Shown one piece after another: positions 11,317-21,909 of a stretch of DNA of 64,000 nucleotides. The notes under the pieces were generated by a model, which was given only the letters and a program-made list of their open reading frames with translations, did not search any database and was not told the origin of the DNA. How positions within the stretch are numbered: position 1 is the stretch's first letter; every line of letters begins with the position of its first letter. The stretch is from Cohaesibacter marisflavi (GTDB lineage: Bacteria > Pseudomonadota > Alphaproteobacteria > Rhizobiales > Cohaesibacteraceae): positions 1 through 64,000 of the forward strand of contig NZ_FOVR01000005.1 in NCBI RefSeq assembly GCF_900115225.1, read 5' to 3'. The translations under genes and the position numbers were made by a program.

Positions 11317-12117
11317 TCAGCTCTCTGACACCAGATGTGCCGTAACGGTAGAGGATTTGATAAGCTCGTCATAGGGTGCAGGAGGCAGGCAATCCAGAAA
11401 CAGACCATCAAGCTCCGTTATGTTGCCCAGTTTAACCATCGCACGCCGCCCGAACTTTGTGTGATCGGTTGCCAGAAAAGTCGTGCGAGAATTCTCTATA
11501 ATCGTCTGGGCGACCCGAACCTCCCGATAGTCGAAATCCAGCAAGGTGCCGTCTTCATCAATTCCGGAAATGCCAATCACACCGAAATCAACCTTGAACT
11601 GTTTGATAAAATCGATAGTCGCCTCACCAATCACCGCCAGATCTCGCGGACGCACATGCCCGGGCGCAATTGAAACATCGAAGCTTTCCTGCTGGCTCAG
11701 CTTGGCAGCAACGTTGATGTTGTTGGTCACCACATTGAGATTCTTGTGATTGAGCAGGGCATCAGCCACAGCTTCAGTGGTCGTACCGATATTGAGAAAA
11801 AGGGATGCTCCATCAGGGATATGAGCGGCAACCATCTGACCGATTCTGGCCTTCTCGTCCTTCATCACTTCGCGCCGTTCGGTGTAATCGACATTGCGCG
11901 TATTGGAAATCAGGCTCGCCCCCCCGTGATAGCGGCGCAAAATGCCATGATCACACAAAAGCGCGATATCCCGCCGGATTGTTTGTGGAGTGATGTCAAA
12001 GAGGGCAGCCAGTTTTTCAATGCCAACAAAGCCCTCAGAGCGCGCAATCTCAACGATCTTTTCCTGTCTCTGATTGAGCCCCTTCTGGGTTACGCTGGCA
12101 TTCTGGCCGGTTACCAT
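11317..12117 (-). CDS. glpR: DeoR-family transcriptional regulator, probable glycerol regulon repressor
   Basis: A 266-residue DeoR-family regulator. It has an N-terminal helix-turn-helix (about residues 17-70, with DITPQTIRRDIALLCDHGIL and then RYHGGA, the family signature) and a C-terminal sugar-phosphate sensor domain (DeoRC; NIGTTTEAVADAL). Family members of this type repress glp genes and are released by glycerol 3-phosphate. Its position directly upstream of glpD-glpF-glpK in the same orientation, with TTCGTTT repeats in between, supports the GlpR assignment. GGAGAAG precedes the start. Confidence 0.88.
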   Translation of the reverse strand: MVTGQNASVTQKGLNQRQEKIVEIARSEGFVGIEKLAALFDITPQTIRRDIALLCDHGILRRYHGGASLISNTRNVDYTERREVMKDEKARIGQMVAAHIPDGASLFLNIGTTTEAVADALLNHKNLNVVTNNINVAAKLSQQESFDVSIAPGHVRPRDLAVIGEATIDFIKQFKVDFGVIGISGIDEDGTLLDFDYREVRVAQTIIENSRTTFLATDHTKFGRRAMVKLGNITELDGLFLDCLPPAPYDELIKSSTVTAHLVSES

Positions 12118-12620
12118 TTTTCTTCTCCACTTTGATAAAGCCTGATTATTTCAAGCATATCCGCTTTCCTTATACACCGGATGGGCGAACGGGTTCCACC
12201 GATAAAGGGTAGCAATACGGAGATTAACCGAAGGTTTCCGGTGCTGCCAGCCTATCAAGGCCCAGACAGCTGCCACCGATACCGGTCAGTGTCTATCTGA
12301 CGCATCCCCGACTTTGATCCATTTACCCCGCGCTAAAGCAGCGGATGACTATTCAGGTTCACAAGCAGAAATCTCTCTTGAAAAGTCCATCAGCCTTCTG
12401 CCTGCCATTTTCAAAGCCCATTGAACCTGCTAGTCGTCCAACAAACAAAATGATATTCAAATTCGAAAATAGCTTTTATACGCGTCTCCTGAGCGTTACG
12501 GCGACCAAGATGATGACAAATCCAGAATAGAAGGGATATACAGTCCAGGCATCGCATGTAGTCTCGCAGATTGGACGCATCGAGTTCGCGCGCAAGCCAA
12601 AGGCAGTATTCCAGAATCAT
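12118..12620. other. intergenic region between divergent glpR and DUF707 gene
   Basis: About 500 bases without a convincing gene. Short frames on both strands lack recognisable domains and good ribosome binding sites. It should hold the divergent promoters of glpR and the DUF707 gene, but no clear promoter or operator stands out. Confidence 0.4.
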
Positions 12621-13532
12621 ATGAAAACAATCATTATCATGCGCTGCGCTCCCGATCTGGAGCATGAATTCTCTGGCGTCACGTCAGATGATATTTGTTT
12701 TCTGCCATCCTTCTATGGAGATACCGCGCCGCAGAAGACTAAGGACAGTCCCTATTTTCACTATTTCAAAGGCGGCAAATGGTCAGGCATTTATGACCTG
12801 TTCCAGAACTATCCCGAGCTGATCGACGGATTCGATTATTTCTGGTTCGTGGATGATGACATCCGCGCCTCCGGCCAGACCGCATTGGACTTCATCAATA
12901 TCGTCAGGGAAAACAACTTCCAGCTGGCTCAACCGGCGCTGACGAGCGACAGCTATTGGGCTCACCGGATCACGCTGGAAAACAGAGGCTTGCTCTACCG
13001 CAATACCAATCTCGTCGAGCTCATGATGCCAATCATGCATCGCGATTTCCTCAAGCGTGCGCTCCCCCTTTTCAAGGACCGCGACGCTGCCATGGGAATC
13101 GATTTCATGTGGCATCAGCTGACCAGTGATCCAGCAAGGGATGTCGCCATCATCGACGCCACCCCCATGCAGCATTCACGCCCGAGGCAAAAGCTCCTCA
13201 AAAATGCGATGAAAAAATGCAACAAGGATATTTTTGAAGAGCGAGACAACACGATCCGGCAATTCTCGATTAAAAGACAAATGCCAGTCGTCCTTGGTGC
13301 CAAAACCCGACAGAACCTGATCATCAAGCGGAATGCCATGCTGCTGCTGCGCCTTGCGTTGGAGCTGGGGCGATTGCGCGCTGACATGAAAATGCAAAAA
13401 CTCAGGCTTAGGGATTTTCGCAATCTCTTTATTCATCAGCTGTTTGGTAGAACTGATTCGGATACCTTTGATAGGCAATCACTCTCTTCCGCAAGGCGCC
13501 AGCTTTCAGCGACGAAGCCCCCCGAACGATAG
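12621..13532 (+). CDS. DUF707 family protein, glycosyltransferase-like
   Basis: A 303-residue protein resembling the DUF707 family, which is found in plants and scattered bacteria and is thought to be glycosyltransferase-like. The segment YFWFVDDDIRASG near residues 72-84 carries a DDD cluster of the kind that binds a metal and sugar nucleotide in GT-A folds. A second block, DAAMGIDFMWHQL, and an HSRPR segment near residue 188 are also present. The C-terminal 100 residues are basic and probably helical. There is no signal peptide. It stands alone between glpR and an aldo/keto reductase, so context gives no substrate. The ribosome binding site is weak. Catalytic activity is inferred only. Confidence 0.65.
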   Translation: MKTIIIMRCAPDLEHEFSGVTSDDICFLPSFYGDTAPQKTKDSPYFHYFKGGKWSGIYDLFQNYPELIDGFDYFWFVDDDIRASGQTALDFINIVRENNFQLAQPALTSDSYWAHRITLENRGLLYRNTNLVELMMPIMHRDFLKRALPLFKDRDAAMGIDFMWHQLTSDPARDVAIIDATPMQHSRPRQKLLKNAMKKCNKDIFEERDNTIRQFSIKRQMPVVLGAKTRQNLIIKRNAMLLLRLALELGRLRADMKMQKLRLRDFRNLFIHQLFGRTDSDTFDRQSLSSARRQLSATKPPER

Positions 13533-13669
13533 CCCTCCCCGTCGGGTCCACGCTCTATAAGCGCATGCATGGCCAGTACGACCTCATGCTTATTTTTCCT
13601 GTTATCCGGCGCAGATCGCGGTAAGCTCGATCTCCATCAGACTATGATGCGCCTTTCCTCTTACCCTGA

Positions 13670-14674
<1,005 letters not shown>

Positions 14675-14811
14675 CCCAAAAGCGAACAAGCAAGCTGCTG
14701 ATGCTCTTCAAACCAAACCTGAATCCATCGGCAGCAAATAAAATAGCACGCACAACTCCAGCGCCCGCTTTACTTAAGCGATTAAACGGACAGATTGTTC
14801 AAAAGAAGAAA

Positions 14812-14887
<76 letters not shown>

Positions 14888-15100
14888 TTACCAGTGTCCG
14901 GTCATGAGACCGATCCGTTTCTGGCCCCCGAAGCCTGCCTGCATCAAAAGCGTAATTCAACGCAAAGCCACTGATCAAACGATCAAAAACGGGGTGGCCT
15001 CTCTTAGCCAATTCCATGAACGAGAGCAAGAGGCAAAATCGCTTTGTGGTGGAAATTCCAGAAGGCGTGAACAGATCTGGTTAGAAAATCCTTCCAGACG

Positions 15101-15130
15101 AAAAAAGGGCCCGGTTTACCAACGGGCCCT
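15101..15130 (-). terminator. terminator of the heme operon
   Basis: On the minus strand an 8-bp stem AGGGCCCG / CGGGCCCT is followed by a run of T. It lies 25 bases beyond the hemY-like stop codon. Confidence 0.85.
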
Positions 15131-15154
15131 CTTGTATTATTGAGCTGCACAGAA

Positions 15155-16960
15155 TCAGAAAAGCTTGAACCGTTTTTCCGGTTTGTGCGCTGTGCCATCC
15201 TTCTTCGGTCCGGGATCGTCAGGAGGAAATGGCATCGGAAACTCGACTTCTTTCGGTTTTTCGATTTCAACCTTTTCAGCGGATTTTTCCACGCGCTCTG
15301 CTTTTGGTTCTTCCGCTTTGGCGTCCTTGGTTTCAGCCTCAGGCTTTTCCTCTTCTGCGCTTAGCATATCCTTGGCCGTCTCCGGCTCTTCTGGCTCAGC
15401 AGGAGGTGTCGAACCAGCTTCTTCTGCTGCGGCCTCTACAACATCGGATTCAGATGCGGCTTCCCTCTTCTCTTCTGTTTCGGCCTCGACGACAGGTTCT
15501 TTCTGCTGAGGCTCTTCAGGGGTGATTTCCTCTACAGTATCTTCAGAGACAGCGAAGGCCTTTTCCTTCTCTTGCGAGCCATCAGACGGAATGAGGACCA
15601 TTTTCTCTTCAGAGGCAGGTTCCAGCTCGCTGCTATCCAGAACAGGCTGTTCAGCATGAGCCGCTTCGCGTACAGGCACTTTCCACTCATAGGCATCAAT
15701 CTTCCCCGTTACAGGGGAAATCGGCTGCCAGACCTCGCTGATCTGCCCGTCAGCCGTCCATGCAGGGTCCCGATGAGCCCCCACAGCGCGAGCCAGCCAC
15801 TGGCGAACCAGACCGAAGTCATTCTTCTCGCCTTCTTCGAGCTCGGCCATCAACATGCAGATACGCGGTGTCAGATGGCTTTCAGCCATTGGCTCGAGCA
15901 AACTGCGGGCTTCTGCCCATTCACGTGCATCAATAAAGGCGCGTGCCATGGCAAGCTTGGATTCGACATTGTCTGGCATCAGACCAAACAGAACCCGCAT
16001 GCGCTTGAGCCGGTCCAGAGCGGTGTCCCCATCCTTAATATAGACATAGGCTTGGGCCAAATCCGGATGCGGCTCAATGCGCCAAGCCGCTTCAACCAGC
16101 TTGGAAGCTTTGCGATAATCCCGTGCGTCATTCAGAATGCGTGCTTGCATCGTGACAGCCGGAACAAGCCCTGGCGCCAGTTTGCATGCTTCGCTGAGCA
16201 ATGGCCGCATGGAAAGATCCGCATTGTCTTCCCCTTCCAGCTCCATGGCCTGAGCGGTCAGGATCACAGCGCGTTGACGGCGGAAATCCGCCTTTTCTAT
16301 ATGCTTGTTGGCGTAATTCTGCGAAAGCGTCACCAGAGCGCCCTGCCAATCCTCACCGGCGGTCTGCATATCGAACAGGGCAGCACCAGCCCAACCCGGC
16401 GCCTTTTTGCTCTCGTCCGTTGCAGCCTTGGCCATTTGCAGCGCTTCTTCCATATCGCCGCGCCGCTGCGCTTCGATATAGAGCCCTCGCCGACCAAGGG
16501 CGCGGGTTTCATCGGTATCAAGCATGGCCTCAAAGCTCTGACGTGCTTTGGTGGGCTCGCCTGCCAGCTGCGCTGTTTGCGCCTCCAGCATCAGGGTCAT
16601 CGGTTCCTGCCCGATCAGCTTGCGGGCCTTGGCGGCCTGCTTGCGTGCGAGAGCCAGATCACCAACGCCCACAGCAATCATGCCGGTGGAGAGCGCCTTA
16701 TAGCCCTTGTCACGACGACGGGAGGAAAAGAAGCCAGTCACCGAGCGTGGCGAATTCCAGATGCTTTTGATAACGATCCACAACACGACGGCAACGCCCA
16801 TCGCAGCCACAATGAGCAGAAAGCCCATCAGCAAAGAAACCTCGAAGCCCATATCGAGCCAAGGCCAGTTGATGATGATTTCCCCGGGGCGATCAGCCAG
16901 CCAGGCACCGCCAAACGCGATGGCCAGCAAGACAGCAAAAAAGATGAGTGCTTTAATCAT
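15155..16960 (-). CDS. hemY: HemY-like heme biosynthesis protein with TPR region
   Basis: A 601-residue inner-membrane protein with the HemY N-terminal domain: two hydrophobic helices (about residues 3-20 and 38-68), then RSVTGFFSSRRRDKGYKALSTGM and a helical TPR-type array to about residue 390. HemY proteins of this type are linked to late heme synthesis in proteobacteria, but their biochemical role is unsettled; this is not the protoporphyrinogen oxidase also called HemY. The last 170 residues are an extended Glu/Pro/Ala/Lys-rich tail, probably disordered. It is the last gene of hemC-hemD-mic60-hemY, 18 bases after the preceding stop, and ends at a strong terminator. Confidence 0.88.
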   Translation of the reverse strand: MIKALIFFAVLLAIAFGGAWLADRPGEIIINWPWLDMGFEVSLLMGFLLIVAAMGVAVVLWIVIKSIWNSPRSVTGFFSSRRRDKGYKALSTGMIAVGVGDLALARKQAAKARKLIGQEPMTLMLEAQTAQLAGEPTKARQSFEAMLDTDETRALGRRGLYIEAQRRGDMEEALQMAKAATDESKKAPGWAGAALFDMQTAGEDWQGALVTLSQNYANKHIEKADFRRQRAVILTAQAMELEGEDNADLSMRPLLSEACKLAPGLVPAVTMQARILNDARDYRKASKLVEAAWRIEPHPDLAQAYVYIKDGDTALDRLKRMRVLFGLMPDNVESKLAMARAFIDAREWAEARSLLEPMAESHLTPRICMLMAELEEGEKNDFGLVRQWLARAVGAHRDPAWTADGQISEVWQPISPVTGKIDAYEWKVPVREAAHAEQPVLDSSELEPASEEKMVLIPSDGSQEKEKAFAVSEDTVEEITPEEPQQKEPVVEAETEEKREAASESDVVEAAAEEAGSTPPAEPEEPETAKDMLSAEEEKPEAETKDAKAEEPKAERVEKSAEKVEIEKPKEVEFPMPFPPDDPGPKKDGTAHKPEKRFKLF

Positions 16961-16978
16961 AACGTTCCGTTCCCCACC

Positions 16979-18646
16979 TTAGCTCGCTTTATCGCTGGCG
17001 CCAGTGCCGAACTCAGCGCGAATGGTGTCCATCGCCGCATTCACTGCAATGCGAGCCTTCAATCCTTCAATCCAGTCGGCACCCGCTTTCGAAGTGCGGG
17101 CCGCTTCAGGCAAGGCGTCCCATTCTTCTGCGGCTTTCACCAGATCACCTTGTTTGATATGAAATTCGATAACGCCAAGCCGACTGGTCAGGCTATCGCC
17201 TTTCTGTTCACCATTGAGGGAGCGAACCTTGACCATGCTCTGAGCACTGATCAGGAATTTATCGAGCAAAGTCGTAGCCCCTGCGCCTTCCGCTTCGCGC
17301 AGGATATCGTCATATCTGGCGCGGAAGCCTGCAGCCAGCTGTTGCGCTGTTGGTGCGCCGGTTGCCGCATAGTCCTGAAGCGCAGTAACCGCCTCATGAT
17401 CACCAACCACATTGGCAAAGGTCTTGAGCGCCAGCTCATAATTGGCACCCGATGCAACAGCATTCTCCAAACCGGCCAAGGCAATCGTGCGAGCCGAGCT
17501 CTGCATCCGCTCGGACAGGTTATTCTCTTCAAGAGCGGTGACCCGCTCGCGCAAGGATGACGTTTCCGTGGTCATCTTTTCCGAGAAATTGGCAAGATCG
17601 ACAACCACATCATTGATGCGGCGATCGGCGGACGACAGAATGTCATCCCTTGCGGCTTGTAGATCCTCTTCGAGCTTGGCTGCCTGCTCGGCAGCCTTGC
17701 TTTCGATCAGCGCGCCCTGCTCTGCGGTCTGGGACTGCAAGGTCGCCAATTGAGCCTTGGCGTCAAGCAACTCCGTCTGCAGGGAATCAATGGCGCTAAC
17801 ACTTTCCTTCAACTCATCAATGCGACCGGCAAGCGCTTCAAGCTGCAAACCGACCGGACTGTTGCTATCCACCGGAGCAGCCTCTTCATCGCTGCCCCCT
17901 TCTTCTGATGCCGTTGCGCCACCATCAGCGCCGCCCAAAGCAGCAAGCTTGGTTTCAAGCGCTTCAATGCGTGCGCTCACGTCAGCAAGGTCCGCGGTTG
18001 GAATTTCTGAAAGACTGCTCTTGACGCTGGCCAGTTCCGACTGCACCCCATCGATCTTGCCAGTGTTGGCCTCAAGCCGAGCATCGACATTGGGCAGGGA
18101 AACCCAGCCCTGCTGCAAACCCACATAGCCAAGAGCGATAATCGCGACGCCACCGAGCAAACCACCCGCAAAGCCACCGCCAAAGCCGCCGCTTTTCGGC
18201 GCTTCGTCAGACCGGGGGGTTGAAGCCGGAGGCGCACCACTATCTCCGCCGCTACCAGCGCCCTGATCCATGGACGATTTCTCGCCAGTCACCTCGTCAG
18301 AGGCCTCGCTCTCGCCAATCCCCGTATCATCAACAGAGGACTCATCATCCGAAGCCGCGCTATCTTCAACAGCGCTGCGGGCCTCTTCATCCACTGGGTC
18401 CTTGGCAGGAGTCTTTTCATCTGGGCCGTCTGAAGCAACAGTCGTTTCTGAAGCCTTATCCCCCTCGGCACTGGCCTGTTCAGCCTTGGCAGCCTCTTTA
18501 GCTTCAGGCTTTGTTTTCTCTGCTTCTGTAGATGGCTTTTCAGCCGCAGGGGCTTCAGATTTGGTCACCTCTTCTGCGGTCAGATCAATGGTTTTGACCG
18601 GCTTACCTTTAGCCTCGGTCCTATTATTGGATTTGCGAGTTGTCAT
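16979..18646 (-). CDS. mitofilin/Mic60-like membrane protein (COG4223 type)
   Basis: A 555-residue protein with the layout of alphaproteobacterial Mic60. It has an acidic, low-complexity N-terminal region (about 1-155), one glycine-rich transmembrane helix (GGFGGGFAGGLLGGVAIIALGYVGL), a long coiled coil (about 190-390) and a conserved C-terminal mitofilin domain. Bacterial homologues shape intracytoplasmic or envelope membranes and are the ancestors of the mitochondrial cristae-junction protein; they commonly sit in heme operons, as here. I choose the ATG at 18646, which has GAGGA five bases upstream; a GTG at 18709 would add 21 residues. It is followed 18 bases later by hemY and preceded by a 279-base gap to hemD. 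Confidence 0.85.
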   Translation of the reverse strand: MTTRKSNNRTEAKGKPVKTIDLTAEEVTKSEAPAAEKPSTEAEKTKPEAKEAAKAEQASAEGDKASETTVASDGPDEKTPAKDPVDEEARSAVEDSAASDDESSVDDTGIGESEASDEVTGEKSSMDQGAGSGGDSGAPPASTPRSDEAPKSGGFGGGFAGGLLGGVAIIALGYVGLQQGWVSLPNVDARLEANTGKIDGVQSELASVKSSLSEIPTADLADVSARIEALETKLAALGGADGGATASEEGGSDEEAAPVDSNSPVGLQLEALAGRIDELKESVSAIDSLQTELLDAKAQLATLQSQTAEQGALIESKAAEQAAKLEEDLQAARDDILSSADRRINDVVVDLANFSEKMTTETSSLRERVTALEENNLSERMQSSARTIALAGLENAVASGANYELALKTFANVVGDHEAVTALQDYAATGAPTAQQLAAGFRARYDDILREAEGAGATTLLDKFLISAQSMVKVRSLNGEQKGDSLTSRLGVIEFHIKQGDLVKAAEEWDALPEAARTSKAGADWIEGLKARIAVNAAMDTIRAEFGTGASDKAS

Positions 18647-18925
18647 ACCATTCCTCAATTCCCGCGAGACGGGACGATCACTTCTCAGCTCTGCCCTCTT
18701 GGTCTTCACAAAGGGCCAGATTCAATAAATCTTCATATGCAGTATCGACCTGCCATAAGGGTCTGGTCAGGGTGCAAATAAGTACCGACCCCGACCTCAA
18801 GCCTCCAACCTTACGGCGATCTGATGTCATTTTTGCGGCCACAAAAGCCACAAAGCCTGCATAGTTTACAATCTTGTGCCTTCCGGCAACATAGCTGCCA
18901 CAAAAAATAAGCACTATTAGATTAA

Positions 18926-19639
18926 TTAGTTATGGCCATTTTGCACGCATGCAAGCAAAGATCGCTCATTTGGTGCCTCGGCCACAACCAAAGGATAGCC
19001 CAAGCCCTCCAATGGAAGCGCAACAGCAGGGGAAAGGCAATAGAAAATAGCCTTGTGTAAGTGTTCAGACAGACCCACTTGTTCAATTAATGAAAGAAAT
19101 ATCCGACAGCTACGCTGCGAATAGAGCAGAATTCCATCCAGCTGCTCGGTCCGGATCGCCTCGCAAACCTCATCGCTCAAGCATGTAAGAGCTTGGCTTT
19201 CATACACCTCACATAAGCGAACGGAAAAACCGTCAGCCGACAGGGCCTCGGCGAGGCGCCCCGAGCGCACCTTGCCTGACAGATAGAGAATTTCCCCTTT
19301 TTGTGGATCAAGCGCGCTCAGAAGCTGCTTTTCCAATTCCGCACCATTGGGGGCCACAAAGGCAATTTTAATAAATCCGAGCGCAGCGGCCAGATCTGCC
19401 GTGCGCTTGCCGACACAATAGAGAGGCACGCTTTTCAACCGCTCAAGCTGATCGCCCGCCACCATGCGCAGCCCGTTGCGAGAGGTCACAACAAGAGCCT
19501 GCCATGATGCATCCGGAAAAGAAAAAGAGAGCGGCACGATCTTCATGACCGGAGAGGCGAGCCCCTCCACACCGAGTGTTTCGAGCGCCTTGATGGTCTG
19601 GTGCTGATCGATTTCAGGTCGCGTGACCAGAATTTTCAA
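18926..19639 (-). CDS. hemD: uroporphyrinogen-III synthase
   Basis: A 237-residue enzyme that closes and flips ring D of hydroxymethylbilane to give uroporphyrinogen III, the branch point of heme, siroheme and cobalamin synthesis. The sequence starts MKILVTRPEIDQ and shows two alternating alpha/beta halves with VTSRNGLRM, GKRTADLAAALGF, and YLSGKVRSGRLAEAL, all typical of HemD. HemD is poorly conserved, but the position 41 bases after hemC settles the call. A 279-base gap follows before the mic60-like gene. Confidence 0.92.
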   Translation of the reverse strand: MKILVTRPEIDQHQTIKALETLGVEGLASPVMKIVPLSFSFPDASWQALVVTSRNGLRMVAGDQLERLKSVPLYCVGKRTADLAAALGFIKIAFVAPNGAELEKQLLSALDPQKGEILYLSGKVRSGRLAEALSADGFSVRLCEVYESQALTCLSDEVCEAIRTEQLDGILLYSQRSCRIFLSLIEQVGLSEHLHKAIFYCLSPAVALPLEGLGYPLVVAEAPNERSLLACVQNGHN

Positions 19640-19680
19640 CAGCCTATCCTTCCATGGCTTAAGTCTTGTGGGCCTTAGCT

Positions 19681-20622
19681 CTATTGACAGGCCGCCAATA
19701 CGGCGGCGAAGAAAGCTTCCCCTGCCTTTTCCTTGAGCCTGTTGGCCGCATTCACGCCAACCATTTCAGCTTCATCGGCTGATCCCGCAACGGTGATATC
19801 ATAATGCTCGCTGCCATCGGGCAAAAGCACCAAGCCCGAAAAGGTCAACCGGTCACCATCCACTTGCGCAAGACCTGCGATCGGTGTGCGGCAGGACCCA
19901 TCCAGCACACGCAGAAAGGCACGTTCGCAAGCAAGCTCCTTGGCGGTGGTCTCATGATGGATACCAGCCAGCAAACCGGAGATCATTTCGTCACCGATAC
20001 GAGATTCGATGGTAATAGCCCCCTGACCGACAGCGGGCAAAAATTGGTCCACCTCGATGGGAGCCGTGATCACATCTTCATCCCCGAGTCGCTTCAAGCC
20101 CGCGCACGCCAGAAGGGTCGCATCGGCCACCCCTTCATCAAGCTTTTGCAGGCGGCGCTGAACATTGCCCCGATAGGTGATCACCTTAAGATCTGGACGC
20201 AGCTTTTTTACCAAAGCCTGACGACGCAAAGAGGATGTGCCCACCACTGCCCCTTCGGGCATATCCGTAAGGCAGGTATATTTGCGCGAAATAAAGGCGT
20301 CTCGCACATCTTCACGGGGCAAGAAGCAACTAAGCTCCAGCCCATCCGGCAACCATGTGGGCATGTCTTTGGAAGAATGGACCGCCATATCGATTCGCCC
20401 ATCCAGTAGAGCGTCCTCGATCTCTTTGGTAAAAAGCCCCTTGCCCCCAGCTTCAGAAAGCGGGCGATCAAGGATACGGTCACCGGTGGTCTTGATTACA
20501 ACAATCTCGAAGTCATCCTCGCCCATGCCATGGGTAGCCATCAGCCGGTTGCGCGTCTCATAGGCCTGTGCCAATGCAAGTTTACTGCCTCGAGTGCCGA
20601 TTTTGATGAGTTTGGATTGCAT
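19681..20622 (-). CDS. hemC: hydroxymethylbilane synthase (porphobilinogen deaminase)
   Basis: A 313-residue enzyme that joins four porphobilinogens into hydroxymethylbilane on a dipyrromethane cofactor. Visible are [14 protein letters not shown] at the N-terminus, [20 protein letters not shown] with the catalytic/arginine cluster, [14 protein letters not shown], and the cofactor-binding Cys in [11 protein letters not shown] near residue 247. I start at the ATG at 20622, which gives the usual family length; an ATG at 20637 would add five residues and has no better ribosome binding site. The divergent gene is tsaD, with a 186-base shared promoter region. Confidence 0.96.
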   Translation of the reverse strand: MQSKLIKIGTRGSKLALAQAYETRNRLMATHGMGEDDFEIVVIKTTGDRILDRPLSEAGGKGLFTKEIEDALLDGRIDMAVHSSKDMPTWLPDGLELSCFLPREDVRDAFISRKYTCLTDMPEGAVVGTSSLRRQALVKKLRPDLKVITYRGNVQRRLQKLDEGVADATLLACAGLKRLGDEDVITAPIEVDQFLPAVGQGAITIESRIGDEMISGLLAGIHHETTAKELACERAFLRVLDGSCRTPIAGLAQVDGDRLTFSGLVLLPDGSEHYDITVAGSADEAEMVGVNAANRLKEKAGEAFFAAVLAACQ

Positions 20623-20808
20623 CGAACGGGCCTTCATGCTCTTGTTGCGGTGTCCATCCCCGTTTCGCTTAAAGCGAGGCCCCACAAACAGGGCCCAAAA
20701 AAGGGGATGCCAATGATCTCTCTTTGCTCTAAAAGTCAGGCCATGCGGCATGTCGCTGCAAGCATCGCCTTTGAGGGGCACAATAAAGGCAATAAAGTAG
20801 TCCGCGCA

Positions 20809-21909
20809 ATGATCGTTTTAGGCATAGAAACAAGTTGTGACGAAACCGCCGCCGCGGTGGTTAGACGATATGATGACACATCAGGTGATGAGCGCAGCGG
20901 TCAGGGCGAAATTCTTTCCAATGTGGTGCTCAGCCAGATAGAAGATCACGCAGCCTATGGCGGTGTCGTTCCGGAAATCGCGGCCCGTGCCCATGTGGAA
21001 GCCCTCGACGGCATCATCAAGACCGCCATGGCAGAAGCCGGAATGCGCTTTGATCAACTCGATGCTGTGGCAGCAACCTCGGGTCCGGGGCTTATTGGCG
21101 GCGTGCTGATCGGCCTGATGAGCGCCAAGGCCATTGCCGCCGCGCATGATTTGCCCCTTATTGCTGTCAATCATTTAGAAGGCCACGCACTCACCGCGCG
21201 CCTAACCAACAATGCCCCATTCCCCCATCTCATTTTGCTGGTCTCTGGCGGGCACAGTCAAATCCTGCTGGTCAAGGGTGTCGGCGACTATGAACGCTGG
21301 GGCACCACCATCGACGACGCACTGGGTGAAGCCTTCGATAAAACCGCCAAACTGCTCGGCCTGCCCTATCCCGGCGGACCGGAAGTGGAAAAGGCGGCCC
21401 TCAATGGTGATAGCAAACGCTTTGCGCTGCCTCGCTCCATGAAGGGGCGCGATGGCTATGATTTTTCCTTCTCTGGCCTCAAAAGCGCGGTACGGCGGGA
21501 AGCGGAAAAGATCGCCCCGCTAAGTGATCAGGATATCGCCGATCTGTGCGCCTCTTTTCAGGCCGCCATTTGCGATATTCTCGCTGACCGCATCGACAAG
21601 GCCCTTGTTACCTTCTCCGAACGCTTCCCTGAGAAGAAAGAACCCCAATTGGTTGTCGCCGGAGGGGTTGCCTCCAACAAGGCCATCCGGGCAACGCTCG
21701 ACACGGTTCTGGCCAAGCGGGGCGCTAAACTGGTCGCGCCACCGATTAAACTGTGCACCGACAATGGCGTCATGATCGCATGGGCCGGTGCCGAACGCTT
21801 TGCGCTGGGCATGAGCGATCCTCTGGACGCTCCGGCACGCCCGCGCTGGCCACTGGACAAGGATGCCCAAGCCAAGATTGGCGCAGGCAGAAAGGGAGCC
21901 AAAGCATGA
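20809..21909 (+). CDS. tsaD: tRNA N6-threonylcarbamoyltransferase TsaD
   Basis: A 366-residue protein that, with TsaB and TsaE, transfers threonylcarbamoyl to adenosine 37 of ANN-decoding tRNAs. Visible are the ASKHA-fold N-terminus [17 protein letters not shown], the metal-binding HLEGH (in [12 protein letters not shown]), [21 protein letters not shown], and [12 protein letters not shown] near the C-terminus. The frame stays open 93 codons upstream, but those residues do not resemble TsaD, so the ATG at 20809 is preferred. It overlaps gpsA by four bases (ATGA), which implies translational coupling. Confidence 0.96.
   Translation: MIVLGIETSCDETAAAVVRRYDDTSGDERSGQGEILSNVVLSQIEDHAAYGGVVPEIAARAHVEALDGIIKTAMAEAGMRFDQLDAVAATSGPGLIGGVLIGLMSAKAIAAAHDLPLIAVNHLEGHALTARLTNNAPFPHLILLVSGGHSQILLVKGVGDYERWGTTIDDALGEAFDKTAKLLGLPYPGGPEVEKAALNGDSKRFALPRSMKGRDGYDFSFSGLKSAVRREAEKIAPLSDQDIADLCASFQAAICDILADRIDKALVTFSERFPEKKEPQLVVAGGVASNKAIRATLDTVLAKRGAKLVAPPIKLCTDNGVMIAWAGAERFALGMSDPLDAPARPRWPLDKDAQAKIGAGRKGAKA

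Noticed and set aside
15925-15945. TTCACGTGCA inside the hemY-like gene as parS
   Set aside because: Only one half resembles parS and it lies far from the segregation region.
15572-17560. Open reading frame of 662 codons on the plus strand opposite the hemY- and mic60-like genes
   Set aside because: It lies wholly antisense to two recognisable genes, its translation is rich in His/Arg/Gln/Cys with no domain, and it has no ribosome binding site.
18678-18914. 78-codon frame between hemD and the mic60-like gene
   Set aside because: It overlaps the mic60 upstream region on the same strand, has no family resemblance and a weak start; more likely part of an untranslated leader.
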